A stretch of 64,000 nucleotides of DNA from Isoetes taiwanensis (GCA_021234155.1 JAJEKV010000028.1:17534825-17598824), one strand, 5' to 3'. Positions 46,349-57,415 are shown, counted from the stretch's first letter. Numbers and translations: made by a program. The notes: generated by a model not told the origin, from the sequence alone.

Positions 46349-47542
46349 CTCTTCAACATCAATGAGCGTTTTCTTTTCAAACTTAACGCCAACAAGGAGG
46401 CCTATACCATAGTCGAGGAACAAGACGGTGTCCAAAACTATACGCGGTTCTATCCACCGGAAATGGATGAGCAGGCTGAAGCAGAGGCCATTCAAGTGCA
46501 GGCCCATAAGATCATGCAGATGGCGCAGGAGGCCGACCGACAGTGGCTCGCGGATGATGACCCTACTGAGCAAGCTTTGGGGTACCGCTACCTCGGTAAT
46601 GGGATGTGCCTTTTTGATGGTGGATCGTTTACCATTCCACCTTTTTCCTATGAGGAAGACAACACCTGCATTGCTTGGGAAGCAGGGCTACCACTATATT
46701 TCACTGATCAGTTCCAGCAGGCTATTGAGCAGGATATGCAGGCCAACCTTAACCGGTATCTTTTGTAACTCAAGCGAAGAACTGATGCTCGAATAGCCCG
46801 GGAACAGCGAGCACATGAGCAAGCAGCACACCAAGCACAGGCGCAAAGGGCAACTCAGCTAGCTGAGGAGGCTGGCAAACTCCGTGAAGACACCCTCCGC
46901 CCACAGCAGGCATCACAAGAGCAAGCCCAGAAGCAAAGGCAAGATGAAGCGGACAGGATAGCTAGGGAGACAGCAGATGCGGTCATAGAGCGCCTTAGAA
47001 AGAAGCAAGCGGACCGGGACTTTTTGGATAAGCAAGATATGCCACCTCCGATCAACCCTTCCGGCCGCAGAAAACGAAAGTATACGGCTCGAAAATCAGG
47101 TGACCAGTATAAGGCTAGCCTCAGAGCCCAGGGTGGAGCCGCTAAGACTGCAGGAGAGAATCAGCGGGATGATACTATCCGTAAGGCGCGACATCCCAAA
47201 ACCGCAGGGAAATCTATTCCCGGGGCTCCGCCGCAACCTAAGAGGAGGCACAGGTACAAAGCCGGCACAGTGGCACTATGGGAGATAAGGAAGTATCAGA
47301 AATCCACTGAATTTCTGTTACAAAAACTTCCTTTCCAACGCTTAGTTCGTGAGATCGCCCAAGAATACAAGACGGATCTCCGATTCCAAGTACACGCAGT
47401 ACTAGCACTTCAAGAAGCGGCCGAGGCCTACTTGGTGGCCCTTTTTGGGGATGCCAACCTTTGTGCCATTCATGCCAAGCGTATCACCATCCAGGTGAAG
47501 GACCTTCAGCTAGCACGCCGGATCCGCGGGGAACAGCCGTGA
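46349..47542 (+). pseudogene. ORF1 of the outer element, C-terminal piece with a histone H3 fold
   Basis: This continues the frame of 33495-33674 after the inner element. One TAA (46766-46768) interrupts it; beyond that the same frame stays open to 47542. The segment before the histone part is rich in Glu, Gln, Ala and Arg (about 46770-47025) and probably forms a coiled coil. A tail-like piece [17 protein letters not shown] recalls H3 TARKS. From 47264 the last 92 codons align without any gap to H3 residues 44-135: [62 protein letters not shown] and [10 protein letters not shown]. By eye about four in five residues equal canonical H3. Arg63 is replaced by Gln; Arg69, Arg72, Arg83, Cys110, His113 and Asp123 are kept. 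Confidence 0.92.
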
Positions 47543-47713
47543 TGATGTAATGTTGAAAGATGTATATAAATTTTTGTGTATCAATCTAAACTAAGTTTTT
47601 GACTCTTCATTTCACATTGTAACAGTCATTTTTTTGTTATTATTATGTTAATAATAATAATAATAATAAAAATAAATTTAACTAACTAACTTGCGCCTCG
47701 AACTCCGTGCCCA

Positions 47714-47724
47714 TATATTTAAAA
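47714..47724 (+). promoter_or_regulatory. TATA-like box of outer ORF2
   Basis: TATATTTAAAA lies 89 bases upstream of the ORF2 ATG and is followed by a pyrimidine-rich leader (cctccttcttcctcccttcttcg), the look of a plant core promoter and 5' UTR. Confidence 0.45.
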
Positions 47725-47802
47725 GTGAGATTCACTTTAGGGTTTTCATTCCCTTCAGTGTCTCTTTCGTTTTTGCTCCTCCTTCTTCCTCCCTTCTTCG
47801 TT

Positions 47803-49212
47803 ATGGACTACACTGGACGCCTTGCATGGTATATGGGTGGAGAGCATTGGGATCCTCAGGTCCCCTACCCTCTTTTAGACCCCATGTTGCAGTGTACTGT
47901 CGATCTTGTCGACAACATGTGTACACACCTGCATTATAGTGGGTTCCTCGAGTTTTACGACGAGGATATCTTACCGCAGGCTGAACTTTTGGGAGAGCCG
48001 CCTCGACCTTATCTCCACAGGGACATCTTATGGCAGCTGTTTGGAGATGATCACCACGGCGATGCCATGCTCAGAGGCATTGTCCGATGCGCCAGGAATG
48101 CCCCCATTCTTGATCTGGGGTCTAACCAGATCTACTTTGAAGCACAGTTTGCTCTCGCCCTTCTCATGGATAGATATATTGAGAGTGGTGATACGCTCTT
48201 AGAGCAAACCAAGGCTCCACTCCCCCAGGATCCTGAGGAAGACGAGCAGATAAGCTATGCAGACTTCGCTAGGTGGAAGCAATTAGCGGCAGAGAAGCCT
48301 TTACCTCGTAGTACGGGCCAAGCACTTATCGGGTTGGGTGCACTTCCCACCATAAAGGTTGGGGATCAGAATTATCTTTTGCTGAGTGATATTCAATGGG
48401 CATACCAGCATGTTGCCAATATGGGCAGGCAAAAGACGGCTCACCTTCTTTATGAGTTATCCGAGTATTGCCAAGGTCAAGATGACTTTATGGATTACTC
48501 CAGACCCGTCTACCCGCCGGAGGAGCACCGATTGCTCAATTACCATCCTCTTGATATTGAGCCCGTCAACACATTGTTGTCTCTATGTCAACTCATGATC
48601 CAAGATGCTCCTTCGCAAATACCCGAGTCGGTTTTCCGTGCTACAACACCGCATGTTCCTAATATTAACGACGTTGTAGTTAAGATGGAAGACGATCCAA
48701 CAACTGAAGACCCTTGTGATGAAGCACAGTATGCGCAAGAAGAGAAGGATCTCGATAAAGAAGAGGAGTTGCCGCCTAACTTTGAATCTGAGTTGGCTTC
48801 CTTAACCCATCAGAGGGTCGAGGGGTTAAAGTGCCATATTACCCGATTCTTCTTATCGGCTTTTACAAGCAAGCAGGTACTCTTCTTCGCCAAAGCAATT
48901 GCACCAGAAGCCGAGGCAATTGTATGGGCACTTAGGGCACTTTCTACGACAGCTGGTCATAGGAAGCTACCAACTAATCTCGAGCAAGTCATCTTAGTCA
49001 ATCGTGATCTTGCCATTGTTGTTTTTGACCACGATATTGGCTCTTGGATGAACTTGAGTTTAATGATTGCAGCGCCCTTAGCTACCAATGTACCTTCAGA
49101 GATAGCTTCAGTTGCTGCTTCATCAATCAGTCCTAGTGTTTTGCTTTTACATCACCGACCTGAACCTGAGTTTGATACCCAAATGCAAGATGTTGCAGGG
49201 CCAAGCTCTTAA
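47803..49212 (+). CDS. ORF2 of the outer element, intact accessory protein of unknown function
   Basis: 469 residues from the ATG at 47803, which follows the TATA-like box and pyrimidine-rich leader; the frame is open further upstream to 47707. The protein is acidic in the middle (EEDEQIS, EEKDLDKEEELPP) with hydrophobic helices elsewhere, and shows no signal peptide, zinc finger or known catalytic motif. It is homologous to the broken ORF2 of the inner element and sits in the same place, between the H3-like ORF and gag. Retention of a long open frame in a defective element suggests that it mattered until recently. It could be a structural, RNA-binding or silencing-suppressing factor, but nothing in the sequence decides this. 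Confidence 0.75.
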   Translation: MDYTGRLAWYMGGEHWDPQVPYPLLDPMLQCTVDLVDNMCTHLHYSGFLEFYDEDILPQAELLGEPPRPYLHRDILWQLFGDDHHGDAMLRGIVRCARNAPILDLGSNQIYFEAQFALALLMDRYIESGDTLLEQTKAPLPQDPEEDEQISYADFARWKQLAAEKPLPRSTGQALIGLGALPTIKVGDQNYLLLSDIQWAYQHVANMGRQKTAHLLYELSEYCQGQDDFMDYSRPVYPPEEHRLLNYHPLDIEPVNTLLSLCQLMIQDAPSQIPESVFRATTPHVPNINDVVVKMEDDPTTEDPCDEAQYAQEEKDLDKEEELPPNFESELASLTHQRVEGLKCHITRFFLSAFTSKQVLFFAKAIAPEAEAIVWALRALSTTAGHRKLPTNLEQVILVNRDLAIVVFDHDIGSWMNLSLMIAAPLATNVPSEIASVAASSISPSVLLLHHRPEPEFDTQMQDVAGPSS

Positions 49213-49290
49213 TTCTAGACTTGTATCAATCTCTTGTGTCCAATCTCTATGTAATTTCGATATGGCGTTTTCAATAGCCATTTATTAATA

Positions 49291-49304
49291 TAATATTTTC
49301 TCAG
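49291..49304 (+). promoter_or_regulatory. Putative 3' splice site upstream of outer gag
   Basis: TAATATTTTCTCAG parallels taatattttcctttcag at 39381 in the inner element. A second acceptor-like attgtcttcag ends at 49377, just where the gag frame opens without a nearby ATG. Confidence 0.4.
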
Positions 49305-49367
49305 ATTGCTTGCATTTTTTAGTTTTGTTCTTTGTATAAGACTTAGGCCCTTATCTACTCTTGTAAA

Positions 49368-50720
49368 TTGTCTTCAGACCATGCAGGCAATGGCCCATGG
49401 CATACGGCCTCGGATGCGGGTCGTCTCACGCCTGAACAAGAGTTGATACTCATTAAGCGCCAGCTCGGTGATCTCCAGGCATATGTGTTGCAGACCAATC
49501 CTCCCCAAATGACACCTGACTGTGGTCCTGAGATGCCACCTTTGCCGGCAAGTCCACCACCATCACAGCCACCCGCACCCTTGCCGGCATCAGCACCCGT
49601 GCGCGGACACAAGAAACGCCATGCCAAGCGGCGTAGAAGTCCTTCTACCGAGAGTGCTATGTCTTCACAGACCGACACTTCGGAATCCTTAGATTCATCC
49701 GCATCATCTGACCGTCATCACAAGGCACATGATAAGGAGTACCGCAAGACAGTGGACACAGCAATTACTAGCATATGGAAGAACAGGAAGTTAGCACAAT
49801 TTGATGGTAAATCCAGGGGAGGTCTTAATGTTGAATCGTGGTTGGATGAAATGAAAGAATTTGGTAAGTCATATGGAATGACCGAGAAGGACACAGGTAA
49901 AGTCGCCACCACCAACCTCACAGGTGCCGCCAGAATCTGGTGGAAGGGTTATGCAAAGGCTAAGCATTTGGACAGGAGCAGGTGCAAATTCCGGAAGTTT
50001 GCAAAAGCATTTAAATCACACTATGTGCCGCGCGCGCACAAGTGTCAGCAAATTCAAACCTTCTATAGGTTGGAGCAGAAAAGTATGTCGGTGCAGGCAT
50101 ATACCGACGAGTTTATGCGCTTAAGGCTATATGAGCCGGGAATGAATGAAAAAAGGGCGGTTGAGGGATATATCGAGGGATTGGCACCATCCATCAAAAG
50201 AATGGTAAAGGCCATAGATCTAAAGTCTATTGCGGAGACCGAGGCTAAGGCATTAAGCCTCGAGGAGGACATTCCAAAGAATCAGTATCAGCGTTCCGCT
50301 CCTTATACCCAACCTCGCTCTTATACACCGTACAAGCCTCGTTCCCCAAGTCCTGGGCCCCCTCAGCAAAATTCATATGGGCGGCAGGATAAGAAAGTTA
50401 CCTTTAACATGCCGGATAAGCCGAATAACATTGGCAGCTCAGTTCGAGAACTCTTACAGTCTATTCCCAAAGAGGCTCGTGAACAGCTCCGCAAAGATAA
50501 AGCATGTTTCAGATGTATGCGTCCCGGACATATGATGCATAACTGCCCCTATGTGACACAAACCGCTCAGTTGGCAATGGCAGAAGTCGATTGGGAAGAC
50601 CCGGAGACTTCATCACCGGCTGGCGAGGAGGTCCACGATTATATACACGGTGCCTCTCACTTTTTGCAGCTATTGAAACCGGCAATGCTGATAGTCAGCC
50701 TGCCGTTATTTCTACTATAG
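49368..50720 (+). CDS. gag: gag polyprotein of the outer element
   Basis: An open frame of 450 codons with no ATG until about codon 47, so translation may start from a spliced leader. A Pro-rich N-terminal part and Arg/Ser-rich stretch (KKRHAKRRRSPSTES) precede the Retrotrans_gag domain (AARIWWKGYAKAKHL, FRKFAKAFKSHYVP, QTFYRLEQKSMSVQAYTDEF). The zinc knuckle CFRCMRPGHMMHNC (50504-50545) is complete. Near 50655 the frame shifts relative to the protease. In the inner element gag and protease share one frame, so this is probably a mutation. Confidence 0.88.
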   Translation: MSSDHAGNGPWHTASDAGRLTPEQELILIKRQLGDLQAYVLQTNPPQMTPDCGPEMPPLPASPPPSQPPAPLPASAPVRGHKKRHAKRRRSPSTESAMSSQTDTSESLDSSASSDRHHKAHDKEYRKTVDTAITSIWKNRKLAQFDGKSRGGLNVESWLDEMKEFGKSYGMTEKDTGKVATTNLTGAARIWWKGYAKAKHLDRSRCKFRKFAKAFKSHYVPRAHKCQQIQTFYRLEQKSMSVQAYTDEFMRLRLYEPGMNEKRAVEGYIEGLAPSIKRMVKAIDLKSIAETEAKALSLEEDIPKNQYQRSAPYTQPRSYTPYKPRSPSPGPPQQNSYGRQDKKVTFNMPDKPNNIGSSVRELLQSIPKEAREQLRKDKACFRCMRPGHMMHNCPYVTQTAQLAMAEVDWEDPETSSPAGEEVHDYIHGASHFLQLLKPAMLIVSLPLFLL

Positions 50721-51150
50721 GCCGGGTAGACAGTAAGCCATTTGTTATTCTTATGGATACGGATAGTACCCATAATTTTGCTTCTCCCAGAATGGCCCAA
50801 GTCTTGAAACTTGAGACCTTAAGATCTAGACCACGACCGGTTACCTTGGCCAGTGGAAAGGTTCGACATACAAATGGCCGTCGTATCAACCTTAATATGC
50901 AGTTGCCAGGCGCACCAGTTGCTTTAGGTGCAGAGTTCATGGATATCGGCAAATATGATCTTATTGTCGGGATGGAATTTTTGGCAGCTGCTAAGGCCAA
51001 TATAGACTGCGACAAGCGAGAAGTGACCTTGAATGCAGCCAATGGAGCCCGAGTTACTGTTAAAGGTAATTCAGTGAACCCAATCATGCAGTCCGTTTCC
51101 ATCAGACACTTAGATAAAGCCATACGCAACGATAAGGTACTTTGCGTGTT
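50660..51150 (+). pseudogene. pol: Aspartic protease of the outer element
   Basis: The active-site string reads LMDTDSTHN (50756-50767), with Asp in place of the Gly of DTG/DSG, which should abolish activity. The rest, [19 protein letters not shown], is well kept and parallels the inner element. Confidence 0.85.
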
Positions 51151-53356
51151 ATTTCAGCCTAGGGCATGTTATTTCAGCCGAAGGTATTGCCACAGATCCC
51201 GCAAAGATAGAGACAGTCAAGGACTGGCCTATTCCCGGTAATATTTCAGAGGTTAGGAGCTTTTTGGGCTTGGCAGGCTATTATAGGAAATTTGTCAAGG
51301 ATTTTGCCAAGATTGCAGCGCCTCTGACAGACCTTACAAAACATGAGAAAGTGAAGGATTGGGTAGAACACTGGAAGGAAAAGGTCCAGACAGGCTTTCA
51401 GAAACTTAAGGATGCTTTGACTTCAGCGCCAGTCCTCACATTACCAGACCCCGAAAAAGATAAGTTAGTAGCAACAGATGTCAGTAAAATTGCTACTGGA
51501 GGAGTTCTAATGCAAGAGGGGAGGATTATTGCGTATGATTCTAAGAAAATGAATGAGACCGAACAGCGATACCCCACCCACGATCAGAAACTTTTGGCAG
51601 TTGTGCGGGCTCTGCGCATATGGAGACACTACCTTCTCGGTAGGAGATTCCAGCTAGATACGGATCACCAGAGCCTCCGTTATCTTTCTACCCAGCCAAA
51701 TCTCAATCTCCATCAAAGAAGATGGATGGAGTTTCTTGAGGAATATGATTTTGAGATCACGTATAAACCGGGTAAGCACAATGTGGTTGCGGATGCGTTG
51801 TCACGCCATCCCTTAGTAACTCGCACCCATTGTAATGCCATTTCCACGCTCACTAGTGAGTTCGGGAAGCAAATAGAGCAAACCACTGACCCAGAATTCG
51901 TCGAAGTGTGGCAGAGTTTAAACAAAGAGGCACGAACAGATAAGGAGCGTGAGGCTTTCCGCTCTTATAAGAAGGAGGGCAATTTGCTTTATTGCAAAGA
52001 CAAGTTGTGTGTACCCGACACTTCAGGAGTCCGTAAGCATATTCTTCATGATACACACAACAGCCCTATAGCTGGACATGCCGGTTTCATGAAGATCAAC
52101 TTTAAGATTCGCTCCAGCTATTTCTGGCTAAGCATGAAGAAAGATGTTGCCAGATACATTAAGCAATGTCAAGTGTGTCAGCAGACTAAGGCCGAGCAGT
52201 TGAGGATTCCAAGAGAGTTGCAACCGTTGGATGTGCCCAACGCCAAATGGGAGGTAATAACCATGGATTTTATTGTGGGCCTTCCCCGTACCCTCCGTGG
52301 ATATGACGCTTTAATGGTAGTGGTCGACAAGTTGTCGAAGATGGCTCATTTCTTGCCCTATCGTACCACAGACACGGCCTTGGATACAGCTTTGTTATTC
52401 GCGAAGGAAATCTTCAGATTGCATGGGATGCCACGAGTAATAGTATCTGACAGAGATCCCAAGTTTGTAAGTGCATTCTGGAAGGATTTCTTTGCCACCA
52501 TTCAGACAAAGCTTGCTATGAGCATAGCATATCATCCTCAGACGGATGGACAAACAGAGAGGACCAACCACATTATAGAAGATATGTTGCGAAGCTATGT
52601 GTGGAGTAAGCAAACTCAGTGGGAGAATTATATCTATTTAGTGGAATTTGCTTATAATAGCATGAGCAGGAGTCTTCTAGAATGTCTCCTTTCATGATAA
52701 ATTATTGCTATCAATGCCTAACTCCAGACACATGGCATAATCCTGTTTCTAAAGTGGAAGTTTCTCAACAACTCCTTTTGGAAATGCAAGCTTTGGTCGA
52801 GGAGGTTCGTGGCTATTTACTAGCCGCGCGTAGTCGTCAGAAAAGTGTGGCTGATAAGCACAGAACCCCACGAGTCTTCCAAGTGGGCGATTCAGTTTGG
52901 CTTAAGATTAAGGTTAAGCAAGCCAAGCTCAAAATTGGTAACTGCAAGAAATTGGCACCCAGATGGGCTGTGCCGTTCATGATTATTGAACATATTGGAG
53001 AGCAGGCATATCGGCTGGATTTGCCACCCCGCTTGAAGATCCATAAGGTCTTTCATGTCAGTCTTCTCAAGAGACACACTCCTGATCCAGAGGAGATCTT
53101 GGATACACCCACCCTCCTTGAAATGACGGATGAGCAACTAGAGATAGTGCCCGAAGCTCTTCTTGATCGGGCCTATAAGCAGACCAGAAGGCCTCAAATG
53201 CTCCAATATTTGGTCAAGTGGAAACACTTGCCGGTGGAGGATGCCACGTGGGTAATGAAGATAGACCTTGAAAAGCATTATCCAGAATTCATGCGGGAAT
53301 CTCAAGGCCACACCATCAACGATGTCATCAACCCCGATTCCGGCGGTAAGCAGTGA
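51151..53356 (+). pseudogene. pol: pol of the outer element: RNase H, integrase and chromodomain; RT core deleted
   Basis: After the protease the sequence jumps to [15 protein letters not shown], the end of the RT palm, so the catalytic Asp-Asp region is gone. Two copies of tgttatttcagcc (near 51148 and 51167) flank the junction. RNase H follows ([25 protein letters not shown]), then integrase with H-H-C-C zinc module, [15 protein letters not shown] and [10 protein letters not shown], a frameshift near 52665, the FHVSLLKRH region and a chromodomain (MLQYLVKWKHLPVEDATWV, 53150-53300). Apart from the RT deletion and one frameshift, this pol is better preserved than that of the inner element. 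Confidence 0.9.
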
Positions 53357-54033
53357 AGGCTTGATTCGGCAGGGATCATGCAATAGTCTGCAAGGGGTAG
53401 ATGCATCTTAGATCAACGTAGTTACCGATGATGAGACCACCTTGGTGTTCTCTAGGACGTGGTGTATTGTCAATGTGGGCATGACCACGGGTTGCCTGAA
53501 CAGCATGTAGTTGATAGGCCGCATTCATCTCGGCGATAATAGGAACATGACCATTCCTTATGCCGCTATGGATTGCGAACCCTAGGCATGATAGGCTTCC
53601 CTGTTAGTTTAATCTTTTATTTTAATTCAAGGGGGTGGTCCCTTCAACCACAACTTAATTATTATGTGTAAATACTGACGTATTGACATGTGCAGGCCAG
53701 TGAGCGGTAGGGGACCCACGCATGTATAGAGGGTTGCTGATGGCCCAAGCGTCTGTATTTTCATGTCTTCTTGTATCAACTTGATAATCATTTCATAATG
53801 TCTGTTATTGGACTCCGGTCCTTGAATTTTTGCCCATGTGATAATGATGTGAAATGCACGTTGGTGCGTAAACAATTTTGTGATCTTTAAACCTTAATCA
53901 TGTTTTATCTTCAGGAATAAGAAATTATTCTCAGCTATTCATGTGTAACTTACTGTATTTCATACTGGTGTATTCTTAGGACGCATGTTAGCTCTTTTCT
54001 AACTAACTCCAATGCTGAGGACAACATTATTCC
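53357..54033 (+). other. 3' non-coding region of the outer element
   Basis: About 680 bp without coding character between the pol stop and the polypurine tract. It has cgatgatgagacc and cggcgataatagg, relatives of the motif repeated in the inner element. Confidence 0.6.
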
Positions 54034-54045
54034 AAGGGGGGAGAA
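54034..54045 (+). other. Polypurine tract of the outer element
   Basis: AAGGGGGGAGAA directly precedes the 3' LTR. Confidence 0.92.
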
Positions 54046-55584
54046 TGTGACGTTCCACGTATTTATACGGTATACGTATAAATACATTGACACGTCACGC
54101 TATACGCCGTCATGGGGTATAGCTAACCTAGTGGGTTAACCTAAATGGATTAATTTAGCTATGCTAAATTAACATTAACCTAATTAATGGAATAATTAGC
54201 CTAATTAAGCTAATTAGCTGATTATTAATGCCATGTGGCATGATTCGATTGGCCAAGGGAGGGTTTTGCTAGTTTAGTCTATCCTAGGTTAACCCTTGAA
54301 CCAGAATCGACCAGGAGCTCTTCAGCCAGGCGCTTCCCCAAAACCCTACAGCAGTGAGATGGATCATCCTCAAGACAATGGCTCGAGTCGCTTTAACGGT
54401 TAGTCCGTAGGATTAGGTGTGATTAGTAGAATAGCGCCTTTGAGGCACCTCTGTGTGTGATGGTTCCTGTTTGTCTGTATGATTTAGCAATAGAGACTAA
54501 CCCTTGGTTGAAAGGTAAGATGTTCTTCTTTCTGATTCTATACTTGCTCTGAAATGATGGATTGATGGTTCTTTGCATAGTATTACTTTGGAAATGGGGA
54601 ATTACGGGGTAGAGACCTCTGAGCTCATATATCATAGTATGTTCCTAGTAGTGCCCTATAAATCCCATTAGATGCGGCCTGTGCACAAGATCCCACCGAG
54701 CTGTGGAATCTATGGCGTTAGTGAAGCACCAGATACGGGGCCATAGTGATGAAGTGTGGGGTGGGGTCTCGCCTGAGCATAAAAAGCCACGGGGACTCCT
54801 TTAGTGAGCTAGGCCTAATAGTCGGTCACGTAGAGGGCCGGGTATGGGTCTGACACTCGTTGGGTACAGAGGTGTGACCCGAATGGGGCATCTTGTACTT
54901 TGATGATAAAGTTAGGGAAGTAAGTCAGGTACGGATGGAGATGCTGAGGGATCTCCTCCTCTAGCTCACCCATGGATTCACTGCGACTCTGAGAGGGGAC
55001 ACTTCCCCGACCTGCCTCATCGGACCAGGGAGATGCAACCTGGAGTAGCCTCACGGGCCTCCCCCTTTGAGCCTACATCTCCGGAAGGCTACAGTGACGT
55101 CATAGCTTGATTCAGCTCATCTGCAAAGTGTGCACAGGAGGGGCGGATGGAGTGGGCAACCCTAGCCACTGTTCTATGCCAGCCAACGCCAGGTTATACC
55201 TCTGTCTGCTGATCTCTTGAGACCGAGCCATCAGTCCATCCTCACAGGAGTCTGAGCCGGGGTAGAACCTGGGGTTTGGGGTGTTTCCTTAGGATTAGAT
55301 GCATCTTCTTTGCCGTTAGTACTTGGATGGATGTGCCACCCTTCGTGGTGGTTATTTATATATGATTTATGCTGTATGCTAACATGTATTCACGCTTCCG
55401 TGACTTAGGAGTCTCATTGAAGGCGTGGGCCGAATGACACCTCTGTGTCCTTCACTCGGGCATCCTTCTATGGTTAGTCCGAGTTAGACGGAGGGCCCTA
55501 CTCATGGTGAGCTGATTGCCATGGGAGGGGGAAGTCCCTGTATATATACGTCCGGAGCGCCGTATATATTCAGGGAGCGTCACA
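54046..55584 (+). repeat. 3' LTR of the outer element
   Basis: 1539 bp, near-identical to 31268-32820, with scattered substitutions and small indels. Somewhat more diverged than the LTR pair of the inner element, as the nesting order requires. Confidence 0.93.
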
Positions 55585-55942
55585 GCAATTAGAAGTTAAG
55601 ACTGCCTTTTGCAGTAGCAAAATCAGGATGGCCAGTAGATCCAAACTCTGTTATTTCAATCATGGCTCCTCATGCAGTTTAGAAAAGGTGCACCTAGTTG
55701 TCCAAGAAAATGACCACCTTTTGGCCTCTAAAACATAAACGCTGTGTGTTGCCAGGTTATTGCAGGGTTTACGTTTCGGAGGCCAAAACGTGGTCGTTTT
55801 CTTGGATAACTAGGTGCATCTTTTCTAAACATGCATGCGGAGCCATGGCAACTGAAATAATAGAGTTTGGATCTACTGGCCATCCCGAATGATCCCAAAC
55901 AATTTTGCTAGTGCAAAAGACAGTCTTGACTTCTAATTGCCG
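55585..55942. repeat. Core hairpin of the foldback element
   Basis: A self-complementary segment: gcaattagaagttaagactg at the left pairs with cagtcttgacttctaattgc at 55921-55940, and arms of about 165 bp fold around a small loop near 55752. The left arm continues across the gypsy nest into 31267 and the right arm continues across the retroposed insert into 57416. Confidence 0.8.
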
Positions 55943-57405
55943 CTAGGGTTTTGGGCGTTGTTTAGGGTGGCGGCGGCGGCCGCCCGTTGCATGCAGACTC
56001 CAGAAGCAGGGTTTCGTAGATGGAAGAGCAGCATGATCTGCTGCTGCCGTTGGCCTCGGGTCTTGGCTGTAGTTGCAAGATCGGCCTGCTAATCATCCTC
56101 GAATCTTCTGCTCTAGAAGTCCAGTGCTGGGGTTGGGCCGATGCTCCTAGTACTTTATCTTCATAGCATAAGATTTTTGTCTGATAAGACTGTGTCCTTG
56201 TGGCTATTCTCTGGATTTCGATTTCAATAGGCTAAAGATAGCAGGCAGCTTGTGCTTTAAGACTCTGGGCGTCTTTGAGCTCCATTTTTATGCTCAACAT
56301 TTGCCTTCTGTCTCATTCTATTATCAGCTACTGCTATTGGCTTAGAAGCACTATTTAAGCTTGTTTTATCAGTGTGTATATTGATCCTCTTTTGTTGCAC
56401 TCGCTGCAGCAGGAAGGCCACGTCTGTTGTGGTTCTGACTGCACTCACTGCAGTCTTGGGGTTGGATGCAGCTGATATGTTGCAAGTCTTTGTTATGGTT
56501 TTGAGTCAGAAAAAGATATTGACAAACTTGGACTATATTCATCTTGGAGGAGTTCATGATAAGGCAGCCCAATAGGTAATGGTGCAACTGTTGTTTGCAC
56601 GAAATGGGTTGTCCTTCCCTTCAGAAGCTGCAGATCTTGTGGGTGTGGGAGCAAGTCTATGGAATGCAGATGTTGGATGCATCTTTGATCATTTTGCTGT
56701 TCTGTTATGGCTTCTTGAGATGTATCTTTAGTCTTGGCTACTTCAATATCATCCTCCCCCTTTCCCAGCAAGGGGAAATCAGATTCTATGGACGGGCATG
56801 GTAGTGAACTTTCCTTGGGTAATGAAAGGGGTCTGATTAAGGAGCCTTGGGCGGGAGACCAAGTATTCTTTACCGCTGCTAACTTATTGAGCTGTGATTC
56901 AAGTGTCCAGGGGAGCTTAATTCTGGATCAATGAGGAAGTTGAGCATTTTTCAGTTGTGGCCTATGCTAGTAATAGGAGGAGCTTTTGGTTAGCAATTGG
57001 ACCACCCCTAGTGGGCAGGCCAGCATGATTTTCTGCATTGTTGGAAGATGGAGCATTGAGTCTCCTAGTACATATATGGAACATGGACATAATCTTCTGT
57101 AGTACGATGTTGCAGGATGGATTCTAGCCAAGTAAATGCGCGGAATGATAGTTGCTTCCAATGCTCTTTCAATTGCTTGTATTTTACGGTGGTGAGCTTC
57201 AAATGGTCGCAGTTGCAGATTACACTTTGACCTCAATCCTTGTTCAGGTAGGGAAGGTCTATATCAGTTTGTAGACTCCGATTTTGGAATGTTGGGCGGA
57301 CTTCTTTCTATTTGGTGACCAGTATTTAGATGTTGCATATTTGGCCTATTGTGGAGCCCAAATAAGGTCATGTACCCTGTTTTACTTATTAATAAAATTT
57401 AAAAA
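55943..57405 (+). mobile_element. Retroposed sequence (LINE-like or processed transcript) in the right arm
   Basis: It starts gctagggttttgggcg, a typical plant 5' leader, and ends ttaataaaatttaaaaa. The flanking tcttgacttc (55924-55933 and 57406-57415) is duplicated, and aattgcc follows on both sides. Removing the insert restores the foldback palindrome. The longest open frame is 66-67 codons and no reverse transcriptase is visible, so it is either a retrocopy of a non-coding or decayed transcript or an internally deleted LINE. Confidence 0.6.
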
Positions 57406-57415
57406 TCTTGACTTC

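Larger units (their letters stand above)
31268..55584 (+). mobile_element. Outer chromodomain Ty3/gypsy element carrying a histone H3-like ORF
   Basis: LTRs at 31268-32820 and 54046-55584 start TGTGACGTTCCA and end GGGAGCGTCACA. The target duplication is gaaat/gcaat. The opposite foldback arm shows gcaat was the original, so the left copy has one mutation. Order: primer site, duplicated stem-loop leader, ORF1 (H3-like, split by the inner element), ORF2, gag, protease, RNase H, integrase, chromodomain, polypurine tract. The reverse transcriptase core is missing. Without the inner element it is about 11.6 kb. Confidence 0.92.

Noticed and set aside
47264-47539. The outer H3 domain as a centromeric H3 (CENH3)
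   Set aside because: Loop 1 has the canonical H3 length and sequence (KTDLRFQ) without the CENH3 insertion, and the body matches replication-type H3 more closely. Being inside an LTR element also argues against the host CENH3 gene.
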